Source of the DNA: Kitasatospora xanthocidica
GTDB lineage: Bacteria; Actinomycetota; Actinomycetes; Streptomycetales; Streptomycetaceae
Assembly: GCF_014656195.1 (NCBI RefSeq)
Contig: NZ_BNBY01000020.1
Coordinates: forward strand, 44,658 to 108,657
Length of the DNA: 64,000 nt
Reading direction: 5' to 3'
The translations under genes were made by a program, and so were the position numbers. Positions 42,251 to 48,715 of the stretch are shown here, one piece after another; the first letter of the stretch is position 1, and each line of letters opens with the position of its first letter. Under the pieces are notes generated by a model. The model saw only the letters and a program-made list of their open reading frames with translations. It was not told where the DNA came from and made no database searches.

Positions 42251-43237
42251 ATGTCCATCCAGACCATCGCCCACACCGAGTTCCACTGCGCCGACGCCGA
42301 CAAGACCGCGGCCGGCCTCTGCGCCGACTACGGCTTCACCGCCGGCACCCCGACGACCGCGCCGGACGGCACCCGCACCGTCGAGCTGCGCCAGGGCACC
42401 ATCCGGCTGCACCTGGCCTCCGCCGCCGACCCCGAGCACCCGGTGGCCGACTTCGTCGCCCGGCACGGGGACGGCGTCGCCGTCCTCGCCCTCGGCTGCG
42501 CCGACCCGCGGGCCGCGCTGGAGCGTGCCGAGCGGCACGGCGCCCGGGTGCTGGACCGCGAGGGCGCGCTGATCGCCGGCTTCGGCGACACCGCGCTGCG
42601 CTTCGTCCCGCCGAGCACCGAGGAGCCCACTCCGGACCCGCGCCTGCTGGACGAGCTCGACCACGTCGCGATCTGCCTCCCCGCCGGGCAGCTCGTCGAA
42701 TCCGTCCGCTTCTGCGAGGCGGCGCTGGGCTTCCGCACGATCTTCGAGGAGTACATCGAGGTCGGCGAGCAGGCCATGGACTCCAAGGTGGTGCAGAGCC
42801 CCTCCGGCGCGGTCACCTTCACCCTGATCGAGCCCGACACCGGCCGGCGCCCCGGCCAGATCGACGACTTCCTCACCGCCCACGGCGGCGCCGGGGTCCA
42901 GCACCTGGCCTTCAGCACCCGCGACATCACCACCGCCGTCCGGACCGTCCGGGCCCGCGGCGTGGAGTTCCTGACCACCCCGAGCGCCTACTTCGACGTG
43001 CTGGCCGAGCGCTTCGGCGAGACGGTGATCCCGGTGGAGACCCTGCGCGACCTGCACGTCCTGGTCGACCAGGACCACGGCGGCCAGCTGTTCCAGATCT
43101 TCGCCCGCTCGACCCACCCCCGGCGCACCTTCTTCCTCGAACTGATCGAGCGCCAGGGGGCCGGGACCTTCGGCACCGCGAACATCAAGGCCCTGTACGA
43201 GGCCATCAAGCGGCACAGCTCCGCCGCCTCCGTCTGA
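42251..43237 (+). CDS. hmaS: 4-hydroxymandelate synthase (HmaS-like)
   Basis: 328 residues. Two-domain VOC-fold non-heme iron dioxygenase. Iron ligands are H138 (LDHVAI), H218 (VQHLAF) and E297 (FFLELIERQG). The stretch VGEQAMDSKVVQSPSGAVTFTLIEPDT and the C-terminus FGTANIKALYEAIKR agree closely with HmaS/HpgA enzymes as I know them. These turn 4-hydroxyphenylpyruvate into 4-hydroxymandelate with loss of CO2; the related HPPD makes homogentisate instead. The context (hmo- and hpgT-like genes) favours HmaS. It is slightly shorter than the usual 350 residues at the N-terminus. ATG 42251 has a GGGGGGAG site. Confidence 0.86.
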   Translation: MSIQTIAHTEFHCADADKTAAGLCADYGFTAGTPTTAPDGTRTVELRQGTIRLHLASAADPEHPVADFVARHGDGVAVLALGCADPRAALERAERHGARVLDREGALIAGFGDTALRFVPPSTEEPTPDPRLLDELDHVAICLPAGQLVESVRFCEAALGFRTIFEEYIEVGEQAMDSKVVQSPSGAVTFTLIEPDTGRRPGQIDDFLTAHGGAGVQHLAFSTRDITTAVRTVRARGVEFLTTPSAYFDVLAERFGETVIPVETLRDLHVLVDQDHGGQLFQIFARSTHPRRTFFLELIERQGAGTFGTANIKALYEAIKRHSSAASV

Positions 43238-43269
43238 CCGCCCCCGCACATCCGAAGGAGGCCCGCACC

Positions 43270-44184
43270 ATGACCGCGACCACGGAGTTCCGGCTCACCG
43301 AGGCCGAGCACGACCTGCTGCCCACCCCCGAGGAGGTGGCGCACTACCGCGAGCACGGCTGGTACCTGTCCCGCCGGCTGTTCGACGACGAGGAGCTGGA
43401 CAGCCTCCAGGCCGCCACCGAGCTCTACTACGCGGGCCACCGCGACCGCGAACTGCCCGTCCGCCCGGACCGGTTGGCCGCCTGGAAGCCCTCGGACGGG
43501 CCGGTCCAGCGGCACAACGACTACGTGCACTACGAGAGCGACGCGATCGGCGCGGTCCTGCGCAAGCCGCTGGTCGGCGCGGTGGCCGCGCTGCTCGCGG
43601 GCACCGAGGAGATCCGGATCTTCCAGGCCACCCTGATCTACAAGCCGCCGGTGCCCGAGGAGCCCAGCAACCGGGTGCCGTGGCACTTCGACAAGCACTA
43701 CTGGCAGACCAGCACCTCGCAGCAGATGCTCACCGCCTTCATCCCGTTCCACGACTGCCGCGAGGAGAACGGCACCATCACCATGGTCGACGGCAGCCAC
43801 CGCTGGCAGGAGCTGCCCTCCGGAGAGGACTCCACCCGGCACTTCGCCGACCGCGACCGCTCCGAACTGGACGGCATCCTGGACGCCAACGCCGCCCACA
43901 ACGGCCAGGTGGTCACCAAGGTCCCGATGGCGATCCCGCGCGGCCACATGTCCTTCCACCACTGCCGCACCTACCACGGCAGCGGCCCCAACCTGGCCTC
44001 CCACCCGCGCCGGGCCGTCTCGCTGCACCTGCAGGACGGCGCCAACGAGTACCGCCGGCACGACCGGGCGGACGGCAGCCCGGTGGTCTACAACCACGAC
44101 GTGCTGGTGCGCCGCACCGCCGACGGCCGGCCGGACTACGCCGACCCGGAGTTCTGCCCGACCACCTGGCGGGGACGGCCGTGA
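43270..44184 (+). CDS. PhyH-family Fe(II)/2-oxoglutarate dioxygenase
   Basis: 304 residues. Facial triad H139-x-D141 in VPWHFDKHYW and H236 in CRTYHGSGPN; the 2OG-binding Arg follows in SHPRRAVSLHL. HYREHGWYLSRRLFDDEEL at the N-terminus and PFHDCREENGTITMVDGSHRW in the core are typical of PhyH hydroxylases of natural product clusters. Expected action: hydroxylation (or desaturation/halogenation, although the Asp ligand argues against halogenation). AAGGAGG at about 43255-43261 gives a strong start. Its stop overlaps the E1 alpha start by 4 bp, so it is co-translated with it. Confidence 0.9.
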   Translation: MTATTEFRLTEAEHDLLPTPEEVAHYREHGWYLSRRLFDDEELDSLQAATELYYAGHRDRELPVRPDRLAAWKPSDGPVQRHNDYVHYESDAIGAVLRKPLVGAVAALLAGTEEIRIFQATLIYKPPVPEEPSNRVPWHFDKHYWQTSTSQQMLTAFIPFHDCREENGTITMVDGSHRWQELPSGEDSTRHFADRDRSELDGILDANAAHNGQVVTKVPMAIPRGHMSFHHCRTYHGSGPNLASHPRRAVSLHLQDGANEYRRHDRADGSPVVYNHDVLVRRTADGRPDYADPEFCPTTWRGRP

Positions 44185-45254
44185 CGGCTCCCCCGAAGGC
44201 GGCCGCCGGGCCGGGGACGCCCGCCGAGTCCCGCACGCCTGCCGCCCCCGGCACGCCGGCCCCGCTGGACACGCCGGCCGAGCGCTACCGGATGCTGCGG
44301 CTGATCCGCGGCTTCGAGGAGCTGGCGCTCGGCCTGGTGAAGTCCGGCGCGATCCCCGGCGGCATCCACCCGTACATCGGGCAGGAGGCCGTGGCGGTGG
44401 GCGTCTGCTCGGCGCTGCTCCCGGCCGACCGGCTCACCAGCACCCACCGCGGCCACGGCCACGTGCTCGCCCGGGGCACCGCGCCGCACCGGCTGCTGGC
44501 CGAACTCCTCGGCCGGGTCGGCGGGTCGAACGGCGGCCGGGGCGGCTCCATGCACGCCGCCGACCTGTCGCTGGGCATCCTCGGCGCCAACGGCATCGTC
44601 GGCGCGGGCGCCCCGATCGCGGTCGGCGCCGCCTGGGCGGCCCAGCGGGCCGCGGCCGGCCAGGAGCCACCCGCGCGCACCCCGGTGGCGGTGGCCTTCT
44701 TCGGCGACGGCGCGCTCAACCAGGGCGTCCTGCTGGAGTCCCTGAACCTCGCCGCGATGTGGCGCCTCCCGGTGCTGTTCGTCTGCGAGGACAACGGCTA
44801 CGCCACCACCCTGCCCGCCGCCACCGCCGTCGCGGGCAGCGCGACCGGACGGGCGGCCGCCTTCGGCATCCCCGCCGAGGAGGTGGACGGCATGGACACC
44901 GAGGCCGTCCGGGCCGCCGCCCTGCGCGCCGTCGAACGGGCGCGCGGCGGGGGCGGCCCCGGCTTCCTGGTGTGCCGCACCTACCGCTACGAGGGCCACC
45001 ACACCATGGAACGCCGGATGAAGCTGCGCTACCGCACCCCGGAGGAGGTCGAGGCCTGGCGCGAGCGCGATCCGCTCCCCCGCGCCGCCGCCCTGCTCGA
45101 CCCGGCGGTGACCGCCGGGCAGGACCGCTCGGTGGCCGAACAGCTCGCCGCCGCCGAGGAGTTCGCGCTCGCCTCCGAACACCCGGACCCGGCGGGCGCG
45201 TTGGACCACCTGTACGCCGACGGGCTACGGCCGCGGGCGGGAGTGACACCGTGA
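44181..45254 (+). CDS. Thiamine-diphosphate dehydrogenase E1, alpha subunit
   Basis: 357 residues. The ThDP motif is FGDGALNQG (Gly-Asp-Gly, 175-177) through DNGYA (205-207). PYIGQEAVAVGV, STHRGHGH and GGSMHAADLSLGILGANGIVG match E1 alpha of pyruvate/acetoin/branched-chain dehydrogenases. It decarboxylates a 2-oxo acid and, with the beta subunit, passes the acyl group to an acceptor. No E2/E3 is present. In streptogramin clusters PglB/PglC of this type work on an aryl-pyruvate route to phenylglycine. Here the aryl-glyoxylate from Hmo, or an aryl-pyruvate, is the likely substrate. Starts at GTG 44181. Confidence 0.88.
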   Translation: MTAPPKAAAGPGTPAESRTPAAPGTPAPLDTPAERYRMLRLIRGFEELALGLVKSGAIPGGIHPYIGQEAVAVGVCSALLPADRLTSTHRGHGHVLARGTAPHRLLAELLGRVGGSNGGRGGSMHAADLSLGILGANGIVGAGAPIAVGAAWAAQRAAAGQEPPARTPVAVAFFGDGALNQGVLLESLNLAAMWRLPVLFVCEDNGYATTLPAATAVAGSATGRAAAFGIPAEEVDGMDTEAVRAAALRAVERARGGGGPGFLVCRTYRYEGHHTMERRMKLRYRTPEEVEAWRERDPLPRAAALLDPAVTAGQDRSVAEQLAAAEEFALASEHPDPAGALDHLYADGLRPRAGVTP

Positions 45255-46219
45255 CCAGGCTCTCCTACACCAAGGCGCTCAACCGGGCGCTGGCCGACGA
45301 ACTCGCCGCCGACCCGGCGGTCTGCGTCTTCGGCGAGGACATCGGCGCCGGCCTGGCCGGGCCCACGCTCGGCCTGCTGGACCGCTTCGGCCCCGGACGG
45401 GTCGTCGACACCCCGCTGTCCGAGCAGGCCTTCACCGCGATGGCGGTCGGCGCCGCACTGGCCGGCCGGCGTCCGGTGCTGGAGTTCCAGATCCCCTCGC
45501 TGCTGTTCCTGGTCTTCGAGCAACTCGCCAACCAGGCGCACAAGTTCTCGCTGATGACCGGCGGCCAGGCGAGCGTGCCGCTGACCTGCCTGGTACCCGG
45601 CTCGGGCTCCCGGGACGGCTGGGCCGGGCAGCACTCCGACCACCCGTACAGCCTGTTCGCGCACGCCGGGATGAAGACCGTGGTGCCCGCCACCCCGACC
45701 GACGCCTACGGGCTGCTGCGCTCGGCGATCCGGGACCCGGACCCGGTCGTGGTGTTCGCGCCCGCCGCAGCCCTGCCGGTGCGCGAGACCGTCACCTGGG
45801 AGCTCGCCCCCGTACCGCTCGGCCGCGCCCGGATCCACCGCCCGGGCACCGACGTCACCGTGGTCGCCCTGGGGCACCTCGTGCACGACGCGCTCGCGGT
45901 GGCCGAGGAGGTCGCGCCGGACATCTCGGTCGAGGTGTTCGACCCGCGCACCGTCCACCCCTTCGACTGGGACGCGCTGGCCGCCTCGCTGGAGCGCACC
46001 GGACGCCTGGTCGTGATCGACGACTCCAACCGCAGCTGCGGCTTCGGCGCGGAGGTGCTCGCCACCGCCGCCGAGGAGCTGCGCCTGATCGCCCCGCCGC
46101 GCCGGATCACCCGGCCCGACGGCGCCGTCCTGCCCTTCGCCCCGGCCCTCGACCGGGCCGTCCAGCCGAGCCGCGAGCAGCTGCGGCACGCGCTGCACGC
46201 CGTCATGAAGCACCCCTGA
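45251..46219 (+). CDS. Thiamine-diphosphate dehydrogenase E1, beta subunit
   Basis: 322 residues. ALADELAADPAVCVFGEDIG, VVDTPLSEQAFTAMAVGAALAGRRPVLEFQ and the C-terminal transketolase domain (ISVEVFDPRTVHPFDWDAL, VVIDDSNRSCGFGAEV) are typical of E1 beta. It forms the alpha2beta2 active site with the preceding subunit. The GTG start overlaps the alpha-subunit stop (GTGA). No lipoyl carrier E2 follows, so the acyl acceptor could be one of the cluster's carrier proteins or CoA, or a carboligation partner. Confidence 0.9.
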   Translation: MTRLSYTKALNRALADELAADPAVCVFGEDIGAGLAGPTLGLLDRFGPGRVVDTPLSEQAFTAMAVGAALAGRRPVLEFQIPSLLFLVFEQLANQAHKFSLMTGGQASVPLTCLVPGSGSRDGWAGQHSDHPYSLFAHAGMKTVVPATPTDAYGLLRSAIRDPDPVVVFAPAAALPVRETVTWELAPVPLGRARIHRPGTDVTVVALGHLVHDALAVAEEVAPDISVEVFDPRTVHPFDWDALAASLERTGRLVVIDDSNRSCGFGAEVLATAAEELRLIAPPRRITRPDGAVLPFAPALDRAVQPSREQLRHALHAVMKHP

Positions 46220-46235
46220 CCGACAAGGAGCCCGC

Positions 46236-47024
46236 ATGTCCACCAACCGCTACCACTGGGACCGTTCGCACCCCGGACTGACCGGCCTGCAGCAGGCGAT
46301 CGACCCGCTGCGCCGCGAGGTCGTCGGCCATTCCGTGTACCACGGGCTCACCAGCATCGAGCGCGTCCGCACCTTCCTGAACAGCCACGTCTTCGCCGTC
46401 TGGGACTTCATGTCGCTGCTGAAGAGCCTGCAGCGCGACCTCACCTGCGTCGAGGTCCCGTGGGTCCCGACCGGCCCGACGGCCAGCCGCCGGCTGATCA
46501 ACGAGATCGTGCTGGTCGAGGAGAGCGACGAGCTCGGCGAGGGCTACACCAGCCACTTCGAGCTGTACCTGGAGGGCATGCGCCAGGCCGGCGCCGACGT
46601 CCGCCCGGTGCGGGAGTTCCTGGGCCTGCTGGGCACCGGTACCGCCGTGCCGGAGGCGCTGAAGGCGGCCGAGGCCCCGCAGGCCGCCGCCGACTTCACC
46701 GGCACCACCTGGTCGATCATCGAGAACGCCCCGGTGCACTGCCGGGCCGCCGCCTTCGCCTTCGGCCGCGAGGACCTGATCCCGGACATGTTCACCCAGG
46801 TGATCGCGATCGACGACCCGGACGGCGTGCTCACCGTCTTCAAGGACTACCTGGCCCGGCACATCGAGGTCGACGGCGAGCAGCACACCCCGATGGCGAT
46901 GCAGATGCTGATCGACCTGTGCGGCGACGACCAGGCCAAGTGGGACTCCTGCGCCGAGACCGTCCGCACCGCCCTGCGGGCCCGCTCCCGGCTGTGGACG
47001 ACGATCGAGGAGTCGTTCCGATAG
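46236..47024 (+). CDS. DUF3050 heme-oxygenase-fold diiron-type oxygenase
   Basis: 262 residues, all-helical. Potential metal ligands appear in the order known for heme-oxygenase-like diiron oxidases such as SznF: E90 (INEIVLVEESDE), H107 (SHFELYLEGM), E163 (WSIIENAP), then H209-x3-D213-x3-H217 in ARHIEVDGEQHTP. Members of this fold perform N-oxygenation, oxidative decarboxylation or C-C cleavage. The reaction here is unknown. It is the last gene of the long rightward operon, 17 bp after E1 beta, with an AAGGAG site. The downstream gene is convergent. Three GNNGTTCCGGNAG-like repeats lie in the 67-bp gap. Confidence 0.8.
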   Translation: MSTNRYHWDRSHPGLTGLQQAIDPLRREVVGHSVYHGLTSIERVRTFLNSHVFAVWDFMSLLKSLQRDLTCVEVPWVPTGPTASRRLINEIVLVEESDELGEGYTSHFELYLEGMRQAGADVRPVREFLGLLGTGTAVPEALKAAEAPQAAADFTGTTWSIIENAPVHCRAAAFAFGREDLIPDMFTQVIAIDDPDGVLTVFKDYLARHIEVDGEQHTPMAMQMLIDLCGDDQAKWDSCAETVRTALRARSRLWTTIEESFR

Positions 47025-47091
47025 CAGCCGCTGCGGTTCCGGTAGCCGCCGCAGCCGTTCCGGCAGGACGCCACAGCCGTTCCGGCAGCGG

Positions 47092-48441
47092 TCAGACCAC
47101 CTTCGGGAGCACGGCCGCCGACCCGGGCAGCTCGTCGGCCGCCCTCCGGTACCGGTGCAGCGCCGCCCGGCCCTCCGCCCCGCGGACCCGGGCGGCGAGC
47201 CGGGCCGGCAGCACCACCGTGCTCAGGTACCCCTCGCCGCGGAACCCTTCGACCGTCCAGCACACCCACGGCAGCGGATAGTTGGCGGCCGGGCTGAAGA
47301 ACACCGGGCGGTGCCCCTGGAAGCTCACCCGGTAGGCGCCGAAGCGGCTCCAGTTGGAGAAGCTGAACCGGCGTGCCCGCGGGTCGAAGCCCAGCGGGAC
47401 GCACTCGCGCAGCCGCGAGCGGCCGAGCGCGGCCAGGAAGCCCAGGTTGGCGCGGAGGTTGAGGTGCTCGGCCGGGAACGCCTCGACCGCCCGGCGCAGC
47501 GCCCCGGCGAGCACCGCCGGGCCGTCCTGGGGCCGGTGCGGCAGGTGCACCTCGCTCAGCAGGTTGCCGATCAGGGTGTCCGGCAGTCCGAGCCACCGGC
47601 GCGCGTTGACCGGTACGGTCAGCATCCGCTCGACATCATCACCATCCAACTCCCTGATGGTGCTGACCAGATGGGCGCAGAGCACGTCCCCGGAGGAGAG
47701 CCTGCGTCCGGCCGCCGCGCCGAACTCCTCGCGCATCCGGGCCACTTCGGCCTCGGTGAAGGCGATCTGGACGGTCCGGTTGGCGCGCGGCCCGGCCGCC
47801 ACCTCGCGGGCCAGCAGCTCGGCCTCCGCCGCCGAGGGCACCCGGAAGCCGGGTCGTCCGCAGTCCTCGGCGGGGAGCACCCTCTCCAGCAACTTGTCCT
47901 GGTCGCCGACGAGTTCGGCCTCCGGCAGCGGCTCCCCCTCGACCGCCGCCGACCAGGTCCGCAGCAGCAGCATGAAGCTGTGCAGATCTCCGATCGCGTG
48001 GTGCCAGGAGCAGCCGAGCACCGTGCCGCCGTCGGCGGTGCGGGTGACCCGGACGGTGAACAGCGGTCCGGCTCCGGTCCGGGCGCCCGGGGCGTCCACC
48101 CGGTCGACCAGTTCGGCGCCGGCCGCCGCCACCCGGCCCATCGCCTCGGCGAGCGTGCCGTCCACGGTGTAGACGTCCAGCGGCACGCCGGAGTCGTCGC
48201 AGACCGCATCCAGCACGCCGTCGACGGTGCGCAGCCTCCCGGCGAAGACCGGCACCCGTTCCAGGGCGCGGGCCAGACCGGCGGCGAGGCGGTCCTCGTC
48301 CAGGGACCGGTCGAAGCAGAGCACGACCGAGACGGCGAGGTCGGCGAGCATGGTGTCCATCAGGCCGCAGCGCAGCACCCGGCCGGTGGCGTGCCCGGCG
48401 CGGACGGTCCGGGATCGGCGCAACTGGGGCCAGATGCTCAT
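47092..48441 (-). CDS. BAHD-type acyltransferase
   Basis: About 449 residues. The catalytic motif is HHAIGD (H148-x3-D152 of HxxxD) in VLGCSWHHAIGDLHSFMLLL. The second half has FTEAEVARMREEFGAAAG, then SSGDVLCAHLVSTI and MLTVPVNARRWLGLPDTLIGNLL, matching BAHD enzymes known mainly from plants and fungi; a plant-type DFGWG is not seen. Such enzymes move an acyl group from CoA to an alcohol or amine. Here it may attach the aryl or fatty acyl group to the Hpg unit or the sugar. ATG 48441 is chosen; a longer upstream frame is low-complexity. It is convergent with the main operon. Confidence 0.8.
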   Translation of the reverse strand: MSIWPQLRRSRTVRAGHATGRVLRCGLMDTMLADLAVSVVLCFDRSLDEDRLAAGLARALERVPVFAGRLRTVDGVLDAVCDDSGVPLDVYTVDGTLAEAMGRVAAAGAELVDRVDAPGARTGAGPLFTVRVTRTADGGTVLGCSWHHAIGDLHSFMLLLRTWSAAVEGEPLPEAELVGDQDKLLERVLPAEDCGRPGFRVPSAAEAELLAREVAAGPRANRTVQIAFTEAEVARMREEFGAAAGRRLSSGDVLCAHLVSTIRELDGDDVERMLTVPVNARRWLGLPDTLIGNLLSEVHLPHRPQDGPAVLAGALRRAVEAFPAEHLNLRANLGFLAALGRSRLRECVPLGFDPRARRFSFSNWSRFGAYRVSFQGHRPVFFSPAANYPLPWVCWTVEGFRGEGYLSTVVLPARLAARVRGAEGRAALHRYRRAADELPGSAAVLPKVV

Positions 48442-48571
48442 GGGTTCCGTTCCGAAGCTCTCGATGACTCCCGGGACTCCCGGCAGCGAGCCGGCGGAGC
48501 ACCCCGGCGGGGCACCCGACCGGCGGCACCCGTGCGCGGGCACGCCGAACGATAGTGCCGCGCCCGGGCAG

Positions 48572-48583
48572 TGGTCCAGTCCA
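48572..48583. promoter_or_regulatory. DasR-like site in the BAHD / FHA-ABC divergent promoter
   Basis: TGGTCCAGTCCA matches TGGTCTAGACCA at 10 of 12 positions. It is about 130 bp upstream of the BAHD start and is the first part of the repeat array described next. A weak candidate on its own; counted because three better ones lie in other intergenic regions of the cluster. Confidence 0.3.
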
Positions 48584-48649
48584 ATCACGCGATCCGGTCA
48601 CGCCGTCCGCGGTCCGATCACGCGGTCCGATCACGCGGTCCAATCACGC
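48579..48649. repeat. 13-bp repeats (GGTCCGATCACGC) and a 21-bp repeat
   Basis: Five copies of a 13-bp unit, GGTCCGATCACGC with small variations, at about 48578, 48591, 48611, 48624 and 48637 (7 bp break after the second). Just downstream, GGCCCTTCGCGCCGCC occurs at 48660 and 48681. The array fills the divergent promoter between the BAHD and FHA-ABC genes. The unit length equals that of the unrelated array at 8818. Function unknown. Confidence 0.8.
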
Positions 48650-48715
48650 CGTCCGGAACGGCCCTTCGCGCCGCCGGAAAGGCCCTTCGCGCCGCCCGGC
48701 GATAGAATTCCGAGC

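Noticed and set aside
42251..43237. Catabolic 4-hydroxyphenylpyruvate dioxygenase (homogentisate pathway)
   Set aside because: The sequence around VGEQAMDSKVVQS and the presence of hmo- and hpgT-like genes favour 4-hydroxymandelate synthase; no homogentisate dioxygenase gene is near.
21989..48441. Glycopeptide or other Hpg-NRPS cluster
   Set aside because: No multi-domain NRPS, P450 cross-linking enzymes or MbtH-like protein occurs in the window.
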